NCBI RefSeq assembly: GCF_023051105.1
Contig: NZ_JALKIL010000004.1
Location: 124,001 to 188,000 of the forward strand
Source of the DNA: Anaerobiospirillum sp. NML120449
GTDB lineage: Bacteria; Pseudomonadota; Gammaproteobacteria; Enterobacterales; Succinivibrionaceae
Direction: 5' to 3'
DNA: 64,000 bases
Under the pieces are notes generated by a model that did not search any database, had not been told where the DNA came from, and saw only the letters and a program-made list of their open reading frames with translations. The position numbers and the translations under genes are program-made. Each line of letters opens with the position of its first letter. Within the stretch, counting starts at the first letter, position 1. Positions 44,312 to 54,908 of this stretch are shown one piece after another.

Positions 44312-45505
44312 ATGCATAAAATTTTACTCAAGGGTCGTGGTATCGAGCATGCCTACAGTGAAGGTGCCATCAGAACTCCTGTGTTAAAGGGTGTTGACCT
44401 CGATATTGAAGCCTCAAAAATGACTGCCATAGTGGGCAAGTCAGGTTCAGGCAAGAGCACCCTGCTTCATATTCTGGGCACTCTGGACTCACCTGATAAG
44501 GGCGAAATCGTCTTTTACGATACTGATATCATCAGTCTTTCAGCCCGCGACAAGGCTGTTTTCCGCAACCGTCATCTGGGCTTTGTCTACCAGTTCCATC
44601 ATCTGCTGGGCGACTTTACAGCACGTGAAAACATCATGATGCCGCTGCTTATTGACGGCATTGCCCGCCAGCTGGCCGCCAGCAGAGCCGATTATCTGCT
44701 TGAGCGCGTAGGTCTTGCTGACAAGGGTGGCAAGCTGCCAGCAGAGATGTCAGGTGGTGAGCGCCAGCGTGTGGCCATTGCCCGTGCTCTTGCCTACTCC
44801 CCTGAGCTGATTCTGGCTGACGAGCCTACAGGAAATCTTGATGAGACCAATGCCGCCATGGTTTTTGATCTCTTCCGTGAGCTGGTGCGTGATGAGTCAG
44901 CAGCCGTGGTCATGGTTACTCATGACACCTCACTGGCTGCCCGTTGCGACAATGTTTTTGAAATGACCAGTGGCATTATCGAACGCGGTACCTTCAGAGC
45001 TGAAGAGAGCATCATGCTCGACAGTCATAAGCTTGATCTGCATACCTCTTACAAGGACATGGTCATGCAGCGTCTGCACAATATCTCCACCAACCCGGCA
45101 GCAGCCGGCGCCTCAGCATCAGGTATGGCAGACAGCACTGAAAGTGCAGGTACAGGTACGGCTGCAGTAGCAGGTGCCAGAGCAGATGCACAGAGTGCTG
45201 ACAGCGCCAGTGCAGCTGAACTTGCGCGCCATGATTCAGAGAGCTCACAGTCTTCTCAGGCCGCAGCATTCAGCACCACTGTAGGCAGTTACCGCATTCC
45301 TCAGGAAGAATCCAATGCAACAGGTTCACGTCTGCGTGAGCAGGCTGACGCCCGACGCGAAAGCCGCGAAGAGGTCGGCAGTGGCGCCGCAGCCGCTGGC
45401 AGTGACGCTGCAGCTGCAGGCTGCGGCGCTGACAGGGCTGATAAGGGCGCAGGGGCTGCTCAGCAGGAATGCAAGGCTGTGATTTTTGACCGTAACAATG
45501 ACTGA
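44312..45505 (+). CDS. lolD: Lipoprotein-releasing ATPase LolD with a long C-terminal extension
   Basis: Cytoplasmic ATPase of LolCDE. ATG 44312 has agga 7 bases upstream; the GTG at 44309 is less likely. Residues 1-232 are a complete LolD-like ABC domain: Walker A GKSGSGKS (42-49), Q-loop FVYQFHHLLGDFTARENIMMPLLI, signature MSGGERQRVA (146-155), Walker B ILADEPTGNLD and the H-loop His in VTHDTSLA. Residues ~235-397 are extra relative to E. coli LolD (233 residues): a short helical part (HKLDLHTSYKDMVMQRLHNIS), then Ala/Ser/Gly/Asp-rich low-complexity sequence. lolE follows after 52 bp. ABC assignment is secure; the function of the tail is unknown. Confidence 0.94.
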   Translation: MHKILLKGRGIEHAYSEGAIRTPVLKGVDLDIEASKMTAIVGKSGSGKSTLLHILGTLDSPDKGEIVFYDTDIISLSARDKAVFRNRHLGFVYQFHHLLGDFTARENIMMPLLIDGIARQLAASRADYLLERVGLADKGGKLPAEMSGGERQRVAIARALAYSPELILADEPTGNLDETNAAMVFDLFRELVRDESAAVVMVTHDTSLAARCDNVFEMTSGIIERGTFRAEESIMLDSHKLDLHTSYKDMVMQRLHNISTNPAAAGASASGMADSTESAGTGTAAVAGARADAQSADSASAAELARHDSESSQSSQAAAFSTTVGSYRIPQEESNATGSRLREQADARRESREEVGSGAAAAGSDAAAAGCGADRADKGAGAAQQECKAVIFDRNND

Positions 45506-45557
45506 CAGTCGCTAAATAACAGGCAGTAAGACATGGCCAGGATGGCCGGAGGTTCAA

Positions 45558-47117
45558 GTGGCAGATAATTTAGGGTTTAAGATGGCACTGCGTTTTGTCC
45601 GCTCAAGACGCAAGGCAGGCCTTACCCGCTTTATTTCCTTTGCTTCTACCTGTGGCATAGCCATTGGTGTGTTTGCCGCCATTATCGGTCTGTCGGTAAT
45701 GAATGGCTTTGAGTATGAGCTTGAGAACCGTGTGCTCTCAATCATCCCTTCTGCTCAGCTCAACAGCTCACGCTCCAGTTTTGAAAATGCCGCTGAAATT
45801 GAAAGGCTGCTCCTTGAAGATAAGGGCATTGTGGCCACCTCTCAGGCCATTGAGCAAAAAGCCATTATTTCAGCCAACCGCGCCTTTGCACCGCTGGTAA
45901 TTGCAGGTATCGATCCGGTTAGAGAAAGCAAGGTTATCGATATTGCCCGCTTTATCAACATCGGCCTTGAGTGTTTGGACCGCAATCGCTTCCCTGAGCT
46001 TAAGGACAGCTGTGCCCTGCCGGCAGCTCCAGGGGATGAAGGTCTGCTGGCCACTGCTCTTTCAGCCGAAGGTGCTGACAGCGCCGCAGCTGGCGGCGCC
46101 ACCGGGCAGGCTGCTGCAGCTGCAGATGCTGCTGGCGGGAACAGCGCTGGCAGTCAGGCTCTTGATGATGCTGCGGTAAATGCAATTGCTCAGCAACGTG
46201 CTGCCGCTGCAGGCTCTGAGGCCTATGGTGATACCCTGGGATCAGGCAGGTATCTTACTGCCATGCCCGATGCTGAGGAGCAGCGTCTGCCGCGCATGAT
46301 TATTGGTGCCGGTATTGCCCGCAAGCTGGGAGCAGGTCCTGGTGATGTGGTCGCCGTGGTTACTCTTGATAACAGCGATACTGGAGCTGATGCTTCAGTC
46401 AGCCGCACGCTAAAAAATCCGGACAAGCACAAGGTGCTGATTGCCGGTATTATTCACATCGGCGGTCAGATGGACAGCTCGGTGGCACTGATGAACTTTG
46501 CTGATCTTAAGGAGATGACAGGACTTGCAGGTCCCAACTCCATTCACATTAAGACAGTTGACTATCAGCAGACCAATACCATTGTTTTCAATGCTACCAA
46601 TGGCCGCATCAGAGAGAGTGCTTTCCTGGTAACCTGGATGGGCTCCCAGGGCAAGCTCTATCACGATATTCAAATGGTACGTCAGATCATGTACATAGCC
46701 ATGTTCCTGGTACTGGCAGTGGCCTGTTTTAATATCGTGTCCAATCTTCTGCTGATGGTTGCTGAAAAGCGCCGTGAAATTGCCATCCTGCTGACCATGG
46801 GCATGAAGCCGCGTCATATTGTGCGTACCTTCTCCATCATGGGCATGCTCTCTGGTGGCCAGGGAGCTCTTATAGGGTTTATTCCCGGTCTGCTGCTCTC
46901 GCTGGTGCTCACTCCATTTACCCAGTCATTCCGTGACTGGTTTGGCTTTGACCTGCTCAACCAGGATGTCTATTTCATCAACTTCATTCCATGTCAGCTG
47001 TCAGTGTGGGATGCGGCCTTTGTTCTGGCCTCATCAGTGCTGATGAGTCTGGCAGCTTCACTTTATCCAGCGCTGCGCGCCTCAAGGGTCAAGCCGGCCC
47101 AGGAGTTAAACCTCTAG
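45558..47117 (+). CDS. lolE: Lipoprotein-releasing system permease LolE with an Ala-rich insertion
   Basis: Second permease of LolCDE. It starts with GTG at 45558, with ggagg 5 bases upstream. 519 residues, about 100 more than E. coli LolE (414). The N-terminus RFVRSRRKAGLTRFISFASTCGIAIGVFAAIIGLSVMNGFEYELENRVLSIIP matches LolE well. Three C-terminal helices (MFLVLAVACFNIVSNLLLMV, IGFIPGLLLSLVLT, AFVLASSVLMSLAASLYPAL) and the coupling motif REIAILLTMGMKPRHIVRTFSIMG are present. The extra length is mainly an Ala/Gly-rich stretch at about residues 165-225 in the periplasmic domain. The operon ends at the terminator at 47162. Confidence 0.93.
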   Translation: MADNLGFKMALRFVRSRRKAGLTRFISFASTCGIAIGVFAAIIGLSVMNGFEYELENRVLSIIPSAQLNSSRSSFENAAEIERLLLEDKGIVATSQAIEQKAIISANRAFAPLVIAGIDPVRESKVIDIARFINIGLECLDRNRFPELKDSCALPAAPGDEGLLATALSAEGADSAAAGGATGQAAAAADAAGGNSAGSQALDDAAVNAIAQQRAAAAGSEAYGDTLGSGRYLTAMPDAEEQRLPRMIIGAGIARKLGAGPGDVVAVVTLDNSDTGADASVSRTLKNPDKHKVLIAGIIHIGGQMDSSVALMNFADLKEMTGLAGPNSIHIKTVDYQQTNTIVFNATNGRIRESAFLVTWMGSQGKLYHDIQMVRQIMYIAMFLVLAVACFNIVSNLLLMVAEKRREIAILLTMGMKPRHIVRTFSIMGMLSGGQGALIGFIPGLLLSLVLTPFTQSFRDWFGFDLLNQDVYFINFIPCQLSVWDAAFVLASSVLMSLAASLYPALRASRVKPAQELNL

Positions 47118-47161
47118 CCGCGCCAGGCATAATCAGGTGCTGCCTTGCAGCACCATGGCAC

Positions 47162-47197
47162 AAAGGCCGTCCTGTCTTCAGGGCGGCCTTTGTGTTT
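47162..47197 (+). terminator. Terminator of lolCDE
   Basis: aaaggccgtcctg (47162-47174) pairs with cagggcggccttt (47179-47191), one G-T pair, loop tctt, then gtgttt. Confidence 0.88.
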
Positions 47198-47515
47198 CCG
47201 GCATCAGGAAATGGACCGTCAGTCAGCCTGGAACCGTGCAGGGCGCTTTGCGCCATGCAAGGGGCGCGCTGCCGTGGCGCCGCCTGGGCGTGCTGCTGTA
47301 GCGCAGCCCGGGCAGGGCCACGAAGTAAACAGTGTGCCTTTTAGGAGCACACCTGTGGGGCACGGAGCCGCATTTATCGCCTGTAAGTACTGTTTTTGCT
47401 AGCTGGATCAGAGAAAAAGCACGGAGTTTTTGCGTTTTTACATGCACAGATTCACAATGTCACTCCATGACTATCATCAGGCTTTTGTTCTGACAAAACT
47501 ACGAGGTTTTTAATA
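47198..47515. other. Gap upstream of yajL
   Basis: The left half is GC-rich and the right half A/T-richer, with no gene or consensus promoter that I can support. Confidence 0.4.
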
Positions 47516-48076
47516 ATGGTTAGCGCTTTAATTGCTTTTGCTAATGGCTCCGAAGACATGGAGGCTACCAGTGTCGCTTCTATTCTGGATCGCGGTGGTG
47601 TAAAGGTTACCCGTGCTGCAATTACTGCAGACGGCTCACGTGAAGTCACCCTGTCACACGGCATGAAAATAGTCTGTGACAAGCACATCTCCGAGTGCAA
47701 TGACGTCTACGACATGATCGTTATCCCAGGCGGTCTGGACGGCTCCAAAAACTGCGCCGACTGTGCTCCTCTTATCACCATGCTCAAGGAGCAGAAGGCT
47801 GCCGGCCGTTACATCGGCGCTATCTGTGCTGCCCCAGGCTTTGTGCTTGCAAAGCATGATCTGGTAGGTGAAGCCAGAGCTACCGGCTACCCTGGCTGCT
47901 GTGACAGCATCAAGCACTACACCAACACCAATACCTGCATCGACAAGGAATACAAGCTGGTAACCGGCAAGGGCCCAGCTCTGTCCATCGAGTTTGGTCT
48001 TGCCTGCCTTGAGGCTCTGGTACCATTTGACGTAGTAGAGCAGGTTAAGACCGGCATGCTTTTCAAGGACGAATAG
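47516..48076 (+). CDS. yajL: DJ-1/PfpI-family protein (YajL-like)
   Basis: 186 residues, gagg about 9 bases upstream of the ATG. DJ-1 superfamily features: GSEDMEA with the conserved acidic residue (Glu16), IVIPGGLDGSKN, and the nucleophile elbow GAICAAPGFVL with Cys104. E. coli YajL (DJ-1 orthologue, 196 residues) has the same layout, and the strand pattern DRGGVKVTRAAITADG / SHGMKIVCD is like it. YajL has been described as an oxidative-stress chaperone and as a glyoxalase/deglycase; the last activity is disputed. Single gene with its own terminator. The DJ-1 family is secure; the exact subfamily symbol is probable. Confidence 0.88.
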   Translation: MVSALIAFANGSEDMEATSVASILDRGGVKVTRAAITADGSREVTLSHGMKIVCDKHISECNDVYDMIVIPGGLDGSKNCADCAPLITMLKEQKAAGRYIGAICAAPGFVLAKHDLVGEARATGYPGCCDSIKHYTNTNTCIDKEYKLVTGKGPALSIEFGLACLEALVPFDVVEQVKTGMLFKDE

Positions 48077-48212
48077 CAGTCCAGAGCTGACAGACCGCCA
48101 GCAACCCTTGCTTAAGGTTTAAGACTGCAAGGCGGCAGTACCTGTCACCTCCACAGGCAAGGCAGATCTGTATGAGCGCACTTGCGCTCAATGACTCCTG
48201 CCCTTGTCATTC

Positions 48213-48249
48213 AAAAAAGCCCTGAATCTGAGCGATTCGGGGTTTTTTT
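48213..48249 (+). terminator. Terminator of yajL
   Basis: agccctgaatc pairs with gattcggggtt (two G-T pairs) around tgagc, flanked by A6 and T7 (48213-48249). Confidence 0.9.
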
Positions 48250-48345
48250 ATGCCTGATATAAGCACAGGCGAGCGGTACTGAGGGTTGCAATTTGCGCTT
48301 ACGGACTATGCCCTGACCAGCAAAGGGCGCGGCAGCAGCACAGTC

Positions 48346-48417
48346 TGCGCGCAGCCTGCGCGCAACCTGTGTGCTGCAGCCGTGCGACAGGCGCGCAACC
48401 TGCGCGCAACCTGCGTG
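48346..48417. repeat. 11-bp repeats (tgcgcgcaacc), four to five interspersed copies
   Basis: Copies at 48346 (with gcagcc), 48357, about 48390, 48401 and a partial one at 48412, the two groups separated by 22 bp of related sequence. Confidence 0.7.
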
Positions 48418-48598
48418 GGGCAGGGGGCGGCAGGGGGGCGGCAGGCCTGTTTTGCCTGAAAGGGGTGACTGGGCGGGCGCTGTTTACTGGCAGCTGCCCG
48501 AGGCCGGTAGGGCTTTGGCACATGGGAGGGGCATTTTTGCGCAACCCGTGGACATATGCGATAATCAATGGCTTATTCAGGGGCGTTATGGCCCCTGA

Positions 48599-49723
<1,125 letters not shown>

Positions 49724-49887
49724 TTTCAGCGTCCAGGTCAGTATGGCCCTCAGGGGCCGCTAAGATAACCAATAACTTATAGCTAAGCTCCCCGTTTAAG
49801 AGCAGTGTTCACCAGCAGCACAGCGCAGCTGTGGGTCAGTAAGAGACTGATGTGAACTGCCAGTACGGGCCGCTTAGGGGAAATATT

Positions 49888-52266
49888 ATGAAGTTCACTA
49901 AAAGCTGGGTCGATGAGTGGGTTGCCAACTCCTTAAGCGCTCAGGAAATGTCCGATGCCATTACCATGGCCGGTTTAGAAGTTGATACCTGTGAGGGTGT
50001 CTGTGCCGAATTTGACGGCGTGGTTGTTGCCAGGGTTGTAGAGTGTGAGGATCATCCTGACTCTGACCACCTGCACGTTACCAAAATCGATGCCGGTACC
50101 GGCGAGCTGCTGCAGATTGTCTGCGGTGCTGCCAACTGCCGTGCCGGTCTTAAGGTAGCCTGCTCCAAGGTAGGAGCTCACCTGCCAGGTATTACCATCA
50201 AGGATGCCAAACTGCGTGGTGTTGAGTCTCACGGCATGCTGTGTTCCTACAAGGAGCTTGGTATGGCCGATGAGTCCGACGGCATTATCGAGCTGCCTGA
50301 GGATGCACCTGTAGGCACCGATCTGCACGATTATCTGCAGTTAAACGATCACACCATCGACGTTGATCTGACCACCAACCGTCCTGACTGCCTGAGCATC
50401 CGTGGTATTGCACGCGAAGTTGCCGTGCTGACCCGTGGTGAGTTCAAGGATCTGGAGTGTGCTCCAGTTGCTGCCGTCATTGACGACACTTACCCGGTGA
50501 AAGTTGAAGACACCGAGGCCTGCCCTCGTTACCTTGGCCGTGTGATCCGTGGTGTTAACCAGAAGGCTCACAGCCCGGTATGGATGGTCGAGAAGCTGCG
50601 CCGCTGCGGTATCCGCTCCGTATCTCCAATCGTAGACGTAACCAATTACGTCATGATTGAGCTCGGTCAGCCACTGCACTCCTTTGACCTCAACCGTCTG
50701 CATGAGGGCATTGTGGTACGTTTTGCCCGTGAGGGTGAGAAGCTGGTACTGCTCTCAGGTGAGGAAGTTACCCTTACTGACAAGACCCTGATTATTGCCG
50801 ACCACAAGGGACCTCTGGGCCTTGCCGGTATCTTTGGTGGTGAAAGCTCCGGTATTAACGATGAGACCCGTGATGTCTTCCTTGAGGCTGCTTTCTTCTC
50901 ACCACTGGCAATCAAGGGCCGTGCCCGTCACTACGGTCTTAAGACCGATGCCTCCCACCGCTTTGAGCGTGGCGTAGATCCTAAGCTGCAGATGCGCGCC
51001 ATGGAGCGTGCCACTGAGCTTCTGATTGCCATTGCCGGCGGTCAGCCAGGTCCTGTAGTTGAGTGTGTTGATGAGGCCCGTCTCAAGAACGATCATCAGA
51101 TCACTCTGCGTCTTGAGCGCCTGAACAGAATCCTTGGCTGCACCATTGCCCCTGAGGAAGTTGAGCGCATTCTCAAGACCCTGGGCTTAAACCCTGTAGC
51201 CATTGAGGGCGGCTTTGCTACTACTGCTCCATCATTCCGCTTTGATATTGAAATTGAAGAGGATCTGATTGAAGAAGTAGCACGTATCTACGGTTACAAC
51301 AGCATTCCTAACAAGATGCCTGTTGCTGACATGTTAATGAGTGCCGAGCGTGAAGAGGTTCTCAAGGACCGTGCTCTGCGCAGCAGTCTGGTACAGACAG
51401 GTTTCCAGGAGGCCATTACCTACTCCTTTACCGATCCAAAGACCCTTAGTGTCTTTAATGATCTGGAGCCTCTGGTACTGTCCACTCCAATTTCCGTAGA
51501 AATGTCAGCAATGCGTACCACTCTGCTGGCCGGTCTTGCTCTTGCTGCCCGTTACAATGTTAACCGTCAGCAGAAGCGTGTCCGTCTGTTCGAGCTTGGT
51601 CTGAGCTACATTCAGGATAAGGATGCTGAAAACGGCGTTCGTCAGGAGCCTATGATTGCCGGTATTGCTATTGGTGATGCTGAGGCTGAGTGCTGGAATC
51701 AGAAGGGCCGTCATGTAGACTTCTTCGACATCAAGGGTGATGTAGAGGCTCTGCTGGCTCTGACTGCCCGTGCCTCTGACTACAGCTGGCAGCCAACCCA
51801 GTGCCCGTTCCTCCACCCAGGTCAGGGCGCTGATCTCTTCCTGGACGGCCGTCGCGTTGGTGTAGTTGGTATGCTCCACCCACAGGCTCAGAAGGCTCTG
51901 GGCTTCAAGATTCCTGTAGCTGTATTTGAGATTGAGCGCAGTGCTCTGAGCACCCGTGTAATCCCACTGAGCAAGGACATCTCCAAGTTCCCATCCGTAC
52001 GTCGTGACTTTGCCTTTGTTCTGGACAAGACTGTTCCAGCTGCAGCCCTGACTGGCGAGATCAGAGCACAGGGTGGCGCTCTGGTAACTGATGTCACCAT
52101 CTTTGACGTCTTTGAAAACGAGTCTCTGGGCGACAAGCGCTCCATAGCTCTGGGCGTGACCCTCCACGACAACGACCACACTCTGGAAGATGCCGAGGTT
52201 GATGGCGTAGTAGCCAGAATTCTTGAGGCTGTTAAGACCAAATTTGGTGCTGCTTTACGTGAGTAG
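49888..52266 (+). CDS. pheT: Phenylalanyl-tRNA synthetase beta subunit
   Basis: Beta subunit, carrying tRNA recognition and editing. ATG 49888 (MKFTKSWVDEWV, ggggaa upstream) gives 792 residues (E. coli 795); a frame from 49852 is open but unlikely. Domains in order: B1 and EMAP-type RNA-binding module (~40-150, DHPDSDHLHVTKIDAG, VCGAANCRAGLKV), B3/B4 editing domain (~210-380, VTNYVMIELGQPLHSFD), B5 (~400-480), a catalytic-like core, and the C-terminal FDX-ACB anticodon-binding domain (last ~95 residues, SKFPSVRRDFAFVLD). ihfA, which follows pheT in many enteric bacteria, is absent; a hairpin terminator lies 180 bp downstream. Confidence 0.97.
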   Translation: MKFTKSWVDEWVANSLSAQEMSDAITMAGLEVDTCEGVCAEFDGVVVARVVECEDHPDSDHLHVTKIDAGTGELLQIVCGAANCRAGLKVACSKVGAHLPGITIKDAKLRGVESHGMLCSYKELGMADESDGIIELPEDAPVGTDLHDYLQLNDHTIDVDLTTNRPDCLSIRGIAREVAVLTRGEFKDLECAPVAAVIDDTYPVKVEDTEACPRYLGRVIRGVNQKAHSPVWMVEKLRRCGIRSVSPIVDVTNYVMIELGQPLHSFDLNRLHEGIVVRFAREGEKLVLLSGEEVTLTDKTLIIADHKGPLGLAGIFGGESSGINDETRDVFLEAAFFSPLAIKGRARHYGLKTDASHRFERGVDPKLQMRAMERATELLIAIAGGQPGPVVECVDEARLKNDHQITLRLERLNRILGCTIAPEEVERILKTLGLNPVAIEGGFATTAPSFRFDIEIEEDLIEEVARIYGYNSIPNKMPVADMLMSAEREEVLKDRALRSSLVQTGFQEAITYSFTDPKTLSVFNDLEPLVLSTPISVEMSAMRTTLLAGLALAARYNVNRQQKRVRLFELGLSYIQDKDAENGVRQEPMIAGIAIGDAEAECWNQKGRHVDFFDIKGDVEALLALTARASDYSWQPTQCPFLHPGQGADLFLDGRRVGVVGMLHPQAQKALGFKIPVAVFEIERSALSTRVIPLSKDISKFPSVRRDFAFVLDKTVPAAALTGEIRAQGGALVTDVTIFDVFENESLGDKRSIALGVTLHDNDHTLEDAEVDGVVARILEAVKTKFGAALRE

Positions 52267-52713
52267 TCACAAATTCAGCATCTGGCCTTTCCCAAGTGGT
52301 ATCAGCATCATGTAAGCTGTATGGCCGGAATACTGAACCGTACCTGCAACCTGATGGTGTTGCGGGTACCTGCAGCAGACTGATGACTGTATGCAGGCCG
52401 GAGTGGCATCACCTGCCCGGCGGTTATTTATGATGCCTTTGACATGCAGCTGTACTGAATGACACCTGAGGTGTTAACAGTACAGCTGCTTAATTTTGTC
52501 ATCAGATAAAAACTGTTCAGCCTGTCTGAAAGCCTCACCCTTAAACTGCCATAATAAGAGTCGAAATGGCCGCTTAAGGCTGATGCTTACAGTGCACCAG
52601 GCGCACAGCTGTGCTGTTATCCCTGTATTGGGGAAGGGGCATATATCTGTGTGCAGTCGCTCTGACCATTTCAGTGCGGACCTGCAATAAGTTAATCCAC
52701 AAGGAGTCAGTAA
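52267..52713. other. Gap between pheT and xseB
   Basis: Holds the pheT terminator (52446) and ~200 bp before xseB with no clear promoter. No gene seen. Confidence 0.5.
52446..52497 (+). terminator. Terminator of pheST
   Basis: gcagctgtact (52446-52456) pairs perfectly with agtacagctgc (52479-52489), inner acacc/ggtgt pairing, followed by ttaatttt. Confidence 0.82.
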
Positions 52714-52992
52714 ATGGCTAACGAGAATGGTTTAAAAAGTCTTGATGAGAACTTAAGACAGCTCGAGCAGCTGGTATCTTCACTCAATGACACCAGTCTT
52801 TCCATCGATGAGGCCATTGCCCGCTACTCTGAGGGTATGAATCTGGCCATCGAGTGCCGCAAGAGCATGAACGAAATGAGCCGCAAGGTTACTCTGGTCC
52901 GTCAGCAGGCCATGCAGGCCATGAATCAGCTCAATGAGGACGAGAGCGCCATCAAGACTGACGGCATGCAGAATCAGCCACCAGTACAGTAA
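52714..52992 (+). CDS. xseB: Exodeoxyribonuclease VII small subunit
   Basis: 92 residues, aaggag upstream of the ATG. Two-helix hairpin of the XseB family: SLDENLRQLEQLVSSLNDTSLSIDEAIARYSEGMNLAIECRKSMNEM. It partners XseA (not in the window) in a nuclease that degrades single-stranded DNA to oligonucleotides. First of the conserved xseB-ispA-dxs order. The ~20-residue tail (EDESAIKTDGMQNQPPVQ) is variable in the family. Confidence 0.93.
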   Translation: MANENGLKSLDENLRQLEQLVSSLNDTSLSIDEAIARYSEGMNLAIECRKSMNEMSRKVTLVRQQAMQAMNQLNEDESAIKTDGMQNQPPVQ

Positions 52993-53211
52993 GGTATCTC
53001 TCGGGACAGAAACATGTCTGTCCATGCCTGCACCTGTAATAAGGCAGGAACATATGGCCGCCATGGCCAGCCCGCCTCAGGCGGGCTGGCAGCAGCCCCG
53101 GTTTTAACCGGAAATGACTGCATGGTCTGTTCTCAGAGGAAACTGAAACACCCAAATTCTTCGCAACAGCTGCGCGCCATTGGGCTGGCGCTGCGGATAA
53201 GTGAGCATGAC

Positions 53212-54165
53212 ATGGATTTATTAGAGTATTTTGGCAAAGTTCAGCACCGGGTTGATGCCTGCCTCAAAGCACGTCTGGCCCGTCTTCCTGCAGAGCCGGC
53301 CGAGCTTAAGGAAGCCATGGAATATGCCCTGCTTCTGGGGGGCAAGCGTGCCCGTCCGCTGCTGGTCTATGCTTCAGGCAGAGCCTGCGGTGCTTCATGG
53401 GAGGATCTGGATTATGTGGCTGCAGCCATTGAGTGTATTCACTCCTACTCCCTGATTCATGATGACATGCCGGAGATGGACAACGACATGCTGCGTCGTG
53501 GTCATCCTACTGTGCATGCCAAATACGGCGCAGCTGCTGCGCTGCTGGCCGGTGATACCCTTCAGGCCCTGGCCTTTGACCTGCTGACCGACAGCAACTG
53601 CCGTCTGGCTCCTGATGTTAAAGGACGCATGTGCGCCTGTCTTGCCCGTGCCTCAGGTTTTGAGGGCATGTGTGGCGGTCAGGCTATCGATCTGGCCTCT
53701 GAGCACAAAAAGCTGCCTCAGGATCAGCTTGAAAAGCTTCATTCTCTTAAGACCGGCGCTCTGATTACCTGTGCGGTACAGCTGGGCTTTATGGCCGGCC
53801 GCTATCAGGAAGCATGGGAGAACCGTCAGTCTGATGCCATTGCCTCTGCTGTGGGTCTGGTTGAGTCCAACCATATGAACAGGGAGTTTGAGTGTCTGAC
53901 CGAGTATGGCCGCAAAGTTGGTCTGGCTTTCCAGGTATGGGACGATGTGCTCGATGTGGCAGGCGATACTGCTGTCATGGGCAAGAATGCCGGCTCTGAT
54001 GAGTCCCTGGAAAAGAGCACCTATGTCACCCTGATGGGCCTTGATGCTGCCCGTGCCTATGCAAAGCAGCTTGCTGATGAAGCTCAGGCCGTACTCAAAA
54101 AGCTGTCTGTTGATACCGATATCCTCAGCCAGTTTGCTCATTTCTGTGTCACACGAGATCACTGA
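53212..54165 (+). CDS. ispA: Farnesyl diphosphate synthase
   Basis: Condenses IPP with DMAPP/GPP to farnesyl diphosphate, precursor of undecaprenyl phosphate and quinone side chains. The start at 53212 (MDLLEYFGKVQHRV) has gag 6 bases upstream and matches the family; the frame stays open back to 53014, but that part is not IspA-like. 317 residues (E. coli 299). Visible: LLGGKRARPLL, first aspartate-rich motif DDMPEMD (84-90), GHPTVHAKYG, KTGALI, and the second aspartate motif WDDVLDV (244-248). A segment around ENRQSDAIASAVGLVESNHMNREFE is longer than in E. coli. 219 bp after xseB. Confidence 0.95.
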   Translation: MDLLEYFGKVQHRVDACLKARLARLPAEPAELKEAMEYALLLGGKRARPLLVYASGRACGASWEDLDYVAAAIECIHSYSLIHDDMPEMDNDMLRRGHPTVHAKYGAAAALLAGDTLQALAFDLLTDSNCRLAPDVKGRMCACLARASGFEGMCGGQAIDLASEHKKLPQDQLEKLHSLKTGALITCAVQLGFMAGRYQEAWENRQSDAIASAVGLVESNHMNREFECLTEYGRKVGLAFQVWDDVLDVAGDTAVMGKNAGSDESLEKSTYVTLMGLDAARAYAKQLADEAQAVLKKLSVDTDILSQFAHFCVTRDH

Positions 54166-54908
54166 TCAGTCTGCTGTCAGATGACAGCTGGCAGCAGCAG
54201 TCATCATTCAGACGCGCACTTAGGCAGTCTGTTACTGCCTCCGGCTGTCAGATGATGACCGAGGCAGTCAGATGCTGACTGAGGCAGTCAGTCAATGCCC
54301 ATGACTGTCAGATGATGACTGAGGCAGTCAGTCAATGCCCATGGCAGTCATATGCTTACTGAATACCTGCATCTTCATATGCATCTGCATCATTAATCAC
54401 TGACGCATGTGCTGCTCACGCAGCTGAGGCTGCGCTGGCGGAAGCGGAAGCGCCACAACCGCTTGCAGGTGGCGTGGCGTGGCCTGATGCCGATGCTGAT
54501 GCCTGGATTTTAAAGCCCTCAGTGTGCCTGTCACTGCTGATGGGCACGTGCCCGTAAGCCTCCTGTGGGGCGGGCGCCGGATCATTAAGCATGCACCATG
54601 ATATGAGTTGTTATTGCTTTACCCGTGCAGGATCTAAAGAATTTACATGAAAGCAGACAGCTGCCAGGCTGTCTATAAGGTTTATACCGGCATAATGGTG
54701 CTGCCCCTGTGAGTTATCGGGGACAGACTGTCGTCTGCCGTGGCGCTGTGATTGACCTTTCTCGGGATCAGTCCACAAAAAATGTTTTTTGCTGTAAGAA
54801 ATTTATGAGGGGAATACCATCAGCCTGATTGAGCAGGTCCTGAGGTAATACCGAAGCTGTGTTGCATTTTCAGGGATCTGTCCGTCATGGCGGTGGTTCT
54901 GAACGTTT
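54166..54908. other. 743-bp gap between ispA and dxs
   Basis: In E. coli ispA and dxs nearly touch; here they are split by a gap with a 40-bp tandem array (54257-54356), a GC-rich hairpin-prone stretch (54405-54480) and A/T-rich sequence near 54770-54800 that could hold a dxs promoter. No gene seen. Confidence 0.55.
54257..54356. repeat. 40-bp tandem repeat with a partial first copy
   Basis: Full units at 54277 and 54317 (gactgaggcagtcagtcaat...), preceded by a 20-bp partial copy at 54257 (gaccgaggcagtcagatgct). Confidence 0.85.

Noticed and set aside
51505..52179. 224-codon minus-strand frame opposite pheT
   Set aside because: Shadow of the pheT C-terminal region.
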